Source of the DNA: an uncultured delta proteobacterium
GTDB lineage: Bacteria > Myxococcota > Myxococcia > Myxococcales > 40CM-4-68-19
Assembly (NCBI GenBank): GCA_903911145.1
Contig: CAIWCD010000023.1
Span: 62,001 to 126,000, forward strand
DNA length: 64,000 nucleotides
Reading direction: 5' to 3'
Numbering within the stretch: the stretch's first letter is position 1; every line of letters starts with the position of its first letter. The notes under the pieces were generated by a model. The model did no database searches. It was not told where the DNA came from and saw nothing but the letters and a program-made list of their open reading frames with translations. Of this stretch, positions 57,317 to 64,000 are shown one piece after another. Both the position numbers and the translations under genes were made by a program.

Positions 57317-57717
57317 CGCGCGAACGGGCCGGCACCGCGTCGCGCTCGCGCCTCGCGGTGGCCTCGATTTCGCTCGCTCAAGTGAGGACCGGACGGGCGA
57401 GAGCGATGCACGACGCCTCTTTGTCTCGCTGCGCTCTTGTTCGGTCTCGCACGACCTTCGCCACGACGTGCGTAGCCCGAAGGCGGCGGGGCGCGGACGG
57501 CGAACCTTTCGCTCAGCCCATCACGCCTTGGTTTCGCGTAGCACGCGCACTCGTTTCGAAAGCGTCCAGGTCCGGGACCCAAAGACGCGACCGCTTGCGG
57601 AGAACCGATCACGAAGGAGCAGCCGCGTCTCCGCAAGCTCCACGGCTCGTGTCTTCGCCGCGCCCCGAGACAGAGCAGAGCGTGTTCGCCGCCGCGCCCC
57701 GCCGCCTTCGGGCGCCC
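57317..57717. other. Non-coding 400-base gap between mgtE and the ABC exporter
   Basis: No gene is supported here. Overlapping short reading frames have unlikely, Arg/Pro-rich products. The right two thirds contain a nested inverted-repeat structure. The left third (57317-57474) is Ser/Arg-codon-like low-complexity GC-rich sequence without a recognisable promoter or RNA. Confidence 0.6.
57475..57713. repeat. 239-bp palindromic element with nested inverted repeats
   Basis: The outer arms 57475-57505 and 57684-57713 are inverted copies (GCCCGAAGGCGGCGGGGCGC and its complement, about 30 bases with one indel). An inner pair GCTTGCGGAGA (57593-57603) and TCTCCGCAAGC (57628-57638) is an exact 11-bp repeat around 24 bases. 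The part between is only weakly matched. There is no transposase. It could form a long RNA hairpin or be a small dispersed (MITE- or REP-like) element. Confidence 0.6.
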
Positions 57718-59562
57718 TCAAGTCCCCGCGAACTGCTTCTCCACGAGCCTCTTGTAGAGCCCGTTGCGCGCGAGCAGCTCCGCGTGCGTGCCGTTCTCGA
57801 CCGCCAATCCACCATCGAGCACGACGACGCGGTCCGCGCCCAGCACGGTCGAGAGGCGATGCGCGATGATCAGCGTCGTGCGCCCCTTCATCAATGTCTC
57901 AAGCGCATCGCGCACCAGCGCCTCGCTCTCCGCATCGAGTGCACTGGTCGCCTCGTCGAGAATCAGGATGCGCGGATCCTTGAGCAGCGCGCGCGCGATC
58001 GCCACGCGCTGCTTCTGGCCGCCCGAGAGCTGCACGCCGCGCTCGCCGACCAGCGTGTCGTAGCCCTGCGGAAAGCGCGCGATGAACTCGTGCGCGTGCG
58101 CGGCCTTCGCGGCCTGCTCGATCTCGGCGAGCGTTGCATCGGGGCGCGCATAGCGGATGTTGTCCGCGATCGAGTTGGAGAAGAGCACCGGCTCCTGCGC
58201 GACGGTGCCGATCTGCTTGCGCAGCCACTGCGGATCGAGCTCGCGCACGTCACGTCCGAAGACGGTGACACGGCCCGCGGAGGCGCTGGTGGCAGCGGAC
58301 GCGGAATCGCTCGCATCCGCTCCAGGCAAGGGCGAGAGCGTCGGCAAGGCGGGATCGTAGAAGCGCATCAAGAGCGACGCGATGGTCGACTTCCCCGCAC
58401 CCGAAGGCCCCACCAGCGCGACCGCTTCGTTCTCGCGCAGCGACAGATCGAGACCGCGCAGCACCGGCACATCGAGCCGCGTCGGGTAGGCGAACTGGAC
58501 CTGCTCGAAGGCCACCGCGACCGCTCCTGGCGCAGACGAGAGAGTCAGTGGCGGATTGGGAGATGCTCCCGTTCCCGGCAGAATGCGCGGCGCGCGATCG
58601 AGGATCTCGAAGATGCGCTCGGCAGCTCCGAGCGACTTCATGAAGTCGGCCCAGAGGTCGGCAAGCGTGCCCAGCGAGACGGCGACGAGCAGTGTGTAGA
58701 AGAAGAATGAGGAGAGGCCACCGACGGTGAGCCGGTGCTGCATCACGAGGTGGCTGCCGTACCAGAAGACGAGCACGGCCGCGCCGAACGAGGCGAAGCT
58801 GGTCGCTCCGAAGAATGCGCCGCCGGCCGTGGCCCGCTTGACCGCAAGTTGATACGCGCTCTGCATCGCGACGTTGTAGCGAGCGCTCTCGCCCGCCTCT
58901 CCGACGAACGATCGCACCGTGCGGATCGAGGAGATCGTCTCCTCCGCGACCTCGTTGGCCTTGGCGAGCGCGTCCTGTGCATCCTTCGAGAGCTTGCGGA
59001 TCGAGCGGCCGTAGAGCACCGCTCCGATGGCGATCGCTGGGACGACCGAGAGGATGAGCGCGGTCAGACGCGGAGATGTGTAGAGGAGAAAGCCGATACC
59101 GCCGATGGCGGTGGCGACGTTGCGAAGCACCATCGAGATGTTCGCGGAGACCGCGCTCTGCAGAATCGATGCGTCGCTCGAGAGGCGGCTCGTCAGCTCG
59201 CCCGTGCGGCGCTCGTCGAAGAAGGCGATCTCCTGATCGAGGATGGCGCGGAAGAACTGTTCGCGCAGTCGCGTGACGGCCCGCTCGCCCGCGGTCGAGA
59301 AGAGGAACGCGCGCAGCGAAGTCGCGATCGCTTGCACCGCTGCGATGAGCAGCATCCAGAGTGCGATGGTGTCGATCTCGTGGTTCGAGCGTCCGGCGAG
59401 CGAGTCGTCGATCAGCTTGCCGATGCCCTGCGGATAGAGCAGGCCCGCGAGTGCGCCCACTGCGAGGAAGATGGTGCCGAGGACCAGCCGCGATCGCTCG
59501 GGGCGGGCGATGTCGAGGATGCGGCGGAGAGTGAGCCTGCGTGTTGCGTGGGGCTTGGGCAT
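57718..59562 (-). CDS. Homodimeric ABC exporter (MsbA/ABCB type)
   Basis: The product is 614 residues from ATG 59562. A six-helix membrane domain (about 20-320) contains the EDDRR-like FFDERRTGELTSRLSSD loop. The nucleotide-binding domain has Walker A GPSGAGKST, an ABC signature LSGGQKQR, Walker B ILILDEATSALD and the H-loop IIAHRLST. An unusual 25-residue Ala/Ser/Pro insertion follows YDPALPTLSPLPG, between Walker A and the Q-loop. It may export lipid or a drug. An upstream in-frame extension is not supported. Confidence 0.92.
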   Translation of the reverse strand: MPKPHATRRLTLRRILDIARPERSRLVLGTIFLAVGALAGLLYPQGIGKLIDDSLAGRSNHEIDTIALWMLLIAAVQAIATSLRAFLFSTAGERAVTRLREQFFRAILDQEIAFFDERRTGELTSRLSSDASILQSAVSANISMVLRNVATAIGGIGFLLYTSPRLTALILSVVPAIAIGAVLYGRSIRKLSKDAQDALAKANEVAEETISSIRTVRSFVGEAGESARYNVAMQSAYQLAVKRATAGGAFFGATSFASFGAAVLVFWYGSHLVMQHRLTVGGLSSFFFYTLLVAVSLGTLADLWADFMKSLGAAERIFEILDRAPRILPGTGASPNPPLTLSSAPGAVAVAFEQVQFAYPTRLDVPVLRGLDLSLRENEAVALVGPSGAGKSTIASLLMRFYDPALPTLSPLPGADASDSASAATSASAGRVTVFGRDVRELDPQWLRKQIGTVAQEPVLFSNSIADNIRYARPDATLAEIEQAAKAAHAHEFIARFPQGYDTLVGERGVQLSGGQKQRVAIARALLKDPRILILDEATSALDAESEALVRDALETLMKGRTTLIIAHRLSTVLGADRVVVLDGGLAVENGTHAELLARNGLYKRLVEKQFAGT

Positions 59563-59719
59563 GGAGCGTCTGTTGCTGCCTGCAAGACGAGCTCGGCGCA
59601 AGTAGATGGTCCGACAGGGCGCAGATCGAACGGGTGCTCCGTGCGTCTTGTCGATTGCCACACAGCTCGATGCAGACTTGCTACCGTCGCGCCGCCGCTC
59701 TCCCAACACGAGGTCTCTG

Positions 59720-62700
59720 ATGCATCGTCTCGCTGCTGCGCTGTTCGTTGCGCTGCTGTTCTCTTCCGTCGCTGCTCGCGCAGGTGGGGAGAGCGACAGC
59801 CCGACGGTGGGGCCTGGTCCGCTCTCTCCCTCGCTCGTCCCCGAGGCACTCAAGCCGTGGATCGGCTGGTCGCTGCGCGGCCACGAAGATCGCCTCTGCC
59901 CGGCCCAGCACGGACTCGGGGGCGATGATGAGGATGGGTCGTCGCGCATCTGCCTCTGGCCCGCGCGCCTCTCGCTCGTGCTCGACGCGCACGGTGGAAC
60001 GTTCTCGCAGAGCGTGCGGCTCTATCGCGATGCGCTCGTGCCGCTGCCGGGAGACGAGACGGCGTGGCCACAGGAGGTGCGCGTCGATGGGCAGAGCGCG
60101 CCGGTGGTCGAGGCGGAGGGCGGCCCCGCAGTGTCTCTCTCATCGGGCGAGCACGCGCTCTCGGGGCGCTTCGCCTGGCACGAGCTGCCCGAGTCGATTC
60201 ACGTCCCGAAGGCGACCGGACTCGTCTCGCTCTCTCTGCGCGGGAAGGAAGTCCCGTTCGCCAGCCGCGATGCCGATGGACTGCTCTGGCTGCAGCGTGA
60301 GGAGAGCGAAGAGCAGGGCGAGGCGCGGCTCGACGTGAAGGTCTGGCGGCGCGTGATCGACGAGGTTCCGCTGCGCATCGATGCACGCATTCAGCTCGAG
60401 GTGTCGGGGAAGAATCGCGAGGTGCTGCTCGGGCGCGCGCTGCTCGAGGGCTTCACTGCGATCTCGCTCGACAGCCAGCTGCCTGCGCGGCTCGAGCCGG
60501 ATGGTCGCCTGCGTGTGCAGGTGCGGCCGGGCACGTTCCGCATCGAGCTCATCGCGCGCCATCGCGGGCCGGTCAGCGCCCTTTCGCTCGCAAGCGATTC
60601 CGCGAGCAGTGCGAACCTTCCAGACCGTCAGCAACCTGGACGCTGGGCACCTGAGGAGGTCTGGGTCTTCGCGGCGCAGCCGGAGTTGCGCGTGGCCGAG
60701 ATCTCTGGGGTGCCTGCGGTCGATCCGACACAGACGACCTTGCCGCAAGAGTGGCGAAATCTTCCGGCCTATCGGGTGCGGCCAGGCGACACGATGCAGC
60801 TCGCACAGCAGCGGCGCGGTGACGCCGATCCTGCTCCCGATCAGCTCACGCTCTCGCGCACGCTCTGGCTCGACTTCGACGGCCAAGGCGCCACCGCGCG
60901 CGACCAGTTGAGCGGCACGCTGACCCGCTCCGATCGACTTGAGATGCCCGCGCCCTCGCAGCTTGGTCGCGTGCGTGCGCAGGGAAAGGATCAGCTCATC
61001 ACGCGGCTCGCACCGCAGGCCGCGCCCGGTGTCGAGCTGCGGCAAGGGCAGCTCTTTCTCTCTGCCGAGAGCCGGACCGCGCTCCAGAACGGTATGCTCG
61101 ATGCGGTGGGCTGGGCCCACGGCGTGCGCGCTCTCTCGGCGACGCTGAATCTCCCGCCCGGCTGGCGCCTGTTGCACGCGAGCGGTGTCGATGACGTTTC
61201 GACGACCTGGCTGCAGGGCTGGTCGCTGCTCGATCTCTTCCTGCTGCTCCTCGCGGCGCTCGCCGTCGGCAAGCTGTTCGGCTGGCCGCTCGGACTCGGC
61301 GCGCTCGCGGCTCTCGGTCTGACGCTGCCCGAGGGGGGACCGAAGTGGCTCTGGCTTCTCCCTCTTGCTGCTGAGGCGCTCGTGCGCGTCGTGCCTGCGG
61401 GCCGCGTGCAGACCGGACTGCGCTGGGCGCGGTCGGGAGCGCTTCTGGCTCTGCTCCTCGCGCTGGTTCCGTTCGCCGTGACGCATCTGCGCACGGGGAT
61501 CTATCCGGCTCTCGAGCGCCAGCTGACACTCGAGCGCGAGCCGATGCATGAGGCCTTCGAAGAGCGGGTTGCGAAGGTGGCGAATGCGAGCGAACCGGCG
61601 ACCGCGCAGGCTCCGCCTCCTCCAGCGTTCGAGCAGGAGGATCGCGATGGCGTCTCGGGCTCGGTTGGGCTCGCGATGGGCAGCGGCAGCATGAAGGCGG
61701 ACGCGAAGGTAGCGCGCAGCAAGAAGATGCTTGGCCTCAGCAGCGTGCTCGCCGCAGGGGGAGAACTCCCGGGCGCCGGGTCCGCGAACCTCATGCAGGG
61801 CCAGGCGTATCGGCAGCAGCTCGATCTCTCGCAGATCGATCCGAATGCTGTCGCGCAGACAGGGCCGGGCCTGCCGTCGTGGAGCTGGCGCACTGTCTCG
61901 CTGCGCTGGAGCGGTCCGGTGGAGGCGGGCGCGCGCGTGCATCTCTGGCTGCTCTCGCCGCGCGTGAATCTGATGCTCGCGATCCTGCGCGTGCTCCTGG
62001 TGGCGCTGCTCTGGTTCAAGCTGTTCGCGCCTCGTCGTGGTGGGCTCTCGTCGCTGCTCTCGGGGATTCCTGTTTCGCGCGCTGCCGGGGCTGCTCTGGT
62101 CGTGCTCTCGCTGCTCTCGCCCGCTTCACGCGCGAGCGAGATTCCGACAGACGAGCGTCTCGATCAGCTGCGTGAGCGGCTCACCGCCGCGCCTCTCTGC
62201 GGATCGCACTGCGCTGCGACGCCTCATCTGCTCGTCGAGGCTGCCGGCTCGGCGCTCAAGCTGCACGTGCAGATCGACGCAGCGGCTCCTGTCGCTGTCC
62301 CGCTTCCCGGCGCGCTCGGCCACTGGTCTCCCGAGAGTGTTCTCCTCGATGGAAAGCCGGCGACGGCGCTCTCGCGCAGCGAGGATGGGACGCTCTGGCT
62401 CGCGCTCACCACGGGCACGCATCAACTCCTGCTCGAGGGTGCGCTGCCTGCGCGCGATGAGGTCCAGCTCGCGTTGCCGCTCAAGCCCAAGCAGCTCGAG
62501 GCGCGCCTCTCCGGCTGGACGCTCGATGGTCTGCACGACGACGGCACCGCCGAGGAGAATCTGCAGCTCGTGCGCGTGCAGCGCGGGGCTGCGAAGAGTG
62601 AACGTCTCGAACCCGGGCAGCTGCCGCCCTTTCTCGAGGTGCAGCGCGCGATCCTGCTCGGGCTGACCTGGCAGATCTCGACGCGCGTGACGCGTCGCTC

Positions 62701-64000
62701 GCCCGAGGGCGCGCCGATCACCGTCGAGGTTCCGCTGCTGCCCGGCGAGTCGATCACCTCGGCGGACGTGCGCATGCAGGACGGAAAGGCGCAGGTCGCG
62801 CTGGGCCCGCACACCAACGAGATCAGCTGGACGTCGTCGATACCGGTGAGCGGGAAGCTTGCACTCAAGGCGGCTGACGATCCCGCGTTTACCGAGGTGT
62901 GGCACCTCGAGGTTGCGCCGACCTGGCACGTCGAAGCGAAGGGAATTCCACCGGTGCACCAGGAGCCATCGGCGCAGCGCGTGCCGGCGTATCGGCCGTG
63001 GCCGGGCGAGTCGCTCGAGCTGACCATCTCGCGTCCCGAGCCTGTTTCCGGCGCGACGCTGACCATCCAGTCGACCTCGCTCTCGGCGACGCCGGGCGCG
63101 CGCACGACAGACGCGACGCTCTCGCTCTCGCTGAGCACAGGCCGCGGCGGGCCGACCAGCATCACGCTGCCGGAACAGGCTGAGCTGCAGTCGCTCTCAC
63201 TCGACGGCCGGTCGCTCCCTTTGCACCAGGAGGGCCGCGCTGTTTCGATCGATCTCTCTCCAGGCGAGCATCGTGCGCAGCTTGAGTGGCGCGAGCCGCG
63301 CGGGCTTTCGCTCCTCTACCGGATGCCGACGCCGGATCTCGGCAGAGAGAGCGTGAATGCACTCACCGAGCTGCATCTCCCCGGTCGCTGGGTGCTGCTG
63401 ACGGGCGGTCCTCGTCTCGGTCCCGCCGTGCTCATCTGGGGATTTGCGCTGGTGATGCTGCTGTGCGCATTCGGGCTGTCGCGCCTCGGCACGACTCCTC
63501 TGCGCACGCACCAGTGGGCGCTGCTCGCGCTCGGGCTCACGCAGGTCGATGTGGTCGCGGCCGCCATCGTCGCGGGCTGGCTGCTCGTGCTCGGCTGGCG
63601 TCGCAACGTGGCAGGACGCATCGAAGGCGCGCGCCGCTTCGACCTCATGCAGCTCGCGCTGATCGTCTGGACGCTGGTGACGGCGGGAGTGCTGATCGCG
63701 TCGATCGAGCGCGGGCTCCTCGGCGAGCCGCAGATGCAGGTGGCGGGAAATGACTCGAGCGCGTCGCTGTTGCGCTGGTTCGTCGATCGCAGTGGCCCGT
63801 CGATGCCGGGCGCGTGGGCGCTCACCTTGCCGATGCTCGCGTATCGAATTGCGATGCTCGCGTGGGCGCTCTGGCTCGCGCTCGCGATGGTGCGCTGGCT
63901 CCCGTGGGCGTGGGAGAGCTTCTCGTCGGGCGGGCTGTGGCGAGCGGTTCCGAAGCAGGCGCCGGCGGTCGCCACCGCGACCTCGACATCGCCTGGCTCT
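59720..64000 (+). CDS. Giant exported/membrane protein with two homologous modules, 3' end outside window
   Basis: The frame is open from ATG 59720 to the window end (1,427 residues so far). A signal peptide ends at AARAGGE. The N-module (about 40-480) is beta-rich and contains LKPWIGWSLRGHEDRLCP, then VPLPGDETAWPQEVRVDG and LPAYRVRPGDTMQL. Membrane helices lie at about 496-530 and 570-590. PGLPSWSWRTVSLRWSGPV is near 715 and another helix is at about 752-773. A second signal-like segment (GAALVVLSLLSPASRASEIP, near 790) starts a C-module. It repeats the pattern with VPLPGALGHWSPESVLLDG and VPAYRPWPGESLEL. Several more helices end the visible part (about 1235-1400). The modules are internally homologous, so the gene arose by duplication or fusion. 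I do not recognise a characterised family. Confidence 0.75.
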   Translation, partial: MHRLAAALFVALLFSSVAARAGGESDSPTVGPGPLSPSLVPEALKPWIGWSLRGHEDRLCPAQHGLGGDDEDGSSRICLWPARLSLVLDAHGGTFSQSVRLYRDALVPLPGDETAWPQEVRVDGQSAPVVEAEGGPAVSLSSGEHALSGRFAWHELPESIHVPKATGLVSLSLRGKEVPFASRDADGLLWLQREESEEQGEARLDVKVWRRVIDEVPLRIDARIQLEVSGKNREVLLGRALLEGFTAISLDSQLPARLEPDGRLRVQVRPGTFRIELIARHRGPVSALSLASDSASSANLPDRQQPGRWAPEEVWVFAAQPELRVAEISGVPAVDPTQTTLPQEWRNLPAYRVRPGDTMQLAQQRRGDADPAPDQLTLSRTLWLDFDGQGATARDQLSGTLTRSDRLEMPAPSQLGRVRAQGKDQLITRLAPQAAPGVELRQGQLFLSAESRTALQNGMLDAVGWAHGVRALSATLNLPPGWRLLHASGVDDVSTTWLQGWSLLDLFLLLLAALAVGKLFGWPLGLGALAALGLTLPEGGPKWLWLLPLAAEALVRVVPAGRVQTGLRWARSGALLALLLALVPFAVTHLRTGIYPALERQLTLEREPMHEAFEERVAKVANASEPATAQAPPPPAFEQEDRDGVSGSVGLAMGSGSMKADAKVARSKKMLGLSSVLAAGGELPGAGSANLMQGQAYRQQLDLSQIDPNAVAQTGPGLPSWSWRTVSLRWSGPVEAGARVHLWLLSPRVNLMLAILRVLLVALLWFKLFAPRRGGLSSLLSGIPVSRAAGAALVVLSLLSPASRASEIPTDERLDQLRERLTAAPLCGSHCAATPHLLVEAAGSALKLHVQIDAAAPVAVPLPGALGHWSPESVLLDGKPATALSRSEDGTLWLALTTGTHQLLLEGALPARDEVQLALPLKPKQLEARLSGWTLDGLHDDGTAEENLQLVRVQRGAAKSERLEPGQLPPFLEVQRAILLGLTWQISTRVTRRSPEGAPITVEVPLLPGESITSADVRMQDGKAQVALGPHTNEISWTSSIPVSGKLALKAADDPAFTEVWHLEVAPTWHVEAKGIPPVHQEPSAQRVPAYRPWPGESLELTISRPEPVSGATLTIQSTSLSATPGARTTDATLSLSLSTGRGGPTSITLPEQAELQSLSLDGRSLPLHQEGRAVSIDLSPGEHRAQLEWREPRGLSLLYRMPTPDLGRESVNALTELHLPGRWVLLTGGPRLGPAVLIWGFALVMLLCAFGLSRLGTTPLRTHQWALLALGLTQVDVVAAAIVAGWLLVLGWRRNVAGRIEGARRFDLMQLALIVWTLVTAGVLIASIERGLLGEPQMQVAGNDSSASLLRWFVDRSGPSMPGAWALTLPMLAYRIAMLAWALWLALAMVRWLPWAWESFSSGGLWRAVPKQAPAVATATSTSPGS

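Noticed and set aside
57271-57636. A 121-codon minus-strand frame inside the intergenic gap
   Set aside because: It overlaps the end of mgtE, is Arg/Pro/Gly rich, and coincides with the inverted-repeat element.

Overview
The window is dense, high-GC (mid-60s % by eye) bacterial chromosome with short intergenic gaps, many ATGA stop/start overlaps and no sign of an insertion sequence, prophage, CRISPR array, rRNA or tRNA. The gene content suggests a Myxococcota-like (former deltaproteobacterial) organism. It has an alternative complex III operon fused to a caa3 oxidase, a lexA-imuA-imuB-dnaE2 mutagenesis cassette, a PilY1/minor-pilin operon, and lipoproteins with choice-of-anchor/ASH, FG-GAP and TPR repeats. 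This assignment is an inference from gene families, not a database match.

Layout. 1-7.3 kb: the 3' part of a giant surface protein with eight Big_1-type Ig repeats, two Cys-paired Ig-like repeats, three IPT/TIG domains and 21 FG-GAP/VCBS repeats. 7.3-14.6 kb: envelope genes, namely a small secreted protein, a MepA-like endopeptidase with LysM, an outer-membrane barrel, a FecR-domain protein overlapping a GST, and a multi-ASH lipoprotein. 14.6-21.5 kb: a winged-helix regulator, then lexA with a perfect palindromic operator touching its start codon, imuA, imuB and dnaE2, and a basic histone-like gene ending in a bidirectional terminator. 21.5-28.8 kb (minus strand): pilY1-pilV-pilW-pilX. 29.1 kb: an orphan adenine DNA methyltransferase.

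29.9-42.7 kb (minus strand): one tightly coupled 12-gene respiratory operon, actA-B-C-D-E-F, a small one-TM protein, a Sco copper chaperone, then ctaC-D-E-F of a type A2 caa3 oxidase. It encodes a quinol-to-oxygen electron chain without a bc1 complex. 42.9-49.3 kb: an Mpo1-like protein, an exported TPR protein, a PAP2 phosphatase, a Spy-like protein without a signal peptide, a membrane protein with a remnant protein-kinase C-lobe and TPRs, and an EEP-fold lipoprotein. 49.4-54.5 kb: an MBL-fold hydrolase, a marR-emrA-emrB drug-efflux set, and aat. 54.5-59.6 kb: a beta-propeller lipoprotein, mgtE, a palindromic intergenic element and an ABC exporter. 59.7-64.0 kb: the start of a very large exported/membrane protein (at least 1,427 residues, open at the window end) built from two homologous tandem modules.

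The strongest candidates for new biology are the duplicated giant membrane protein at the right edge, the kinase-remnant/TPR protein at 46.5 kb, the unusual LexA operator with its degenerate RecA-like ImuA, and the 57.5 kb inverted-repeat element.
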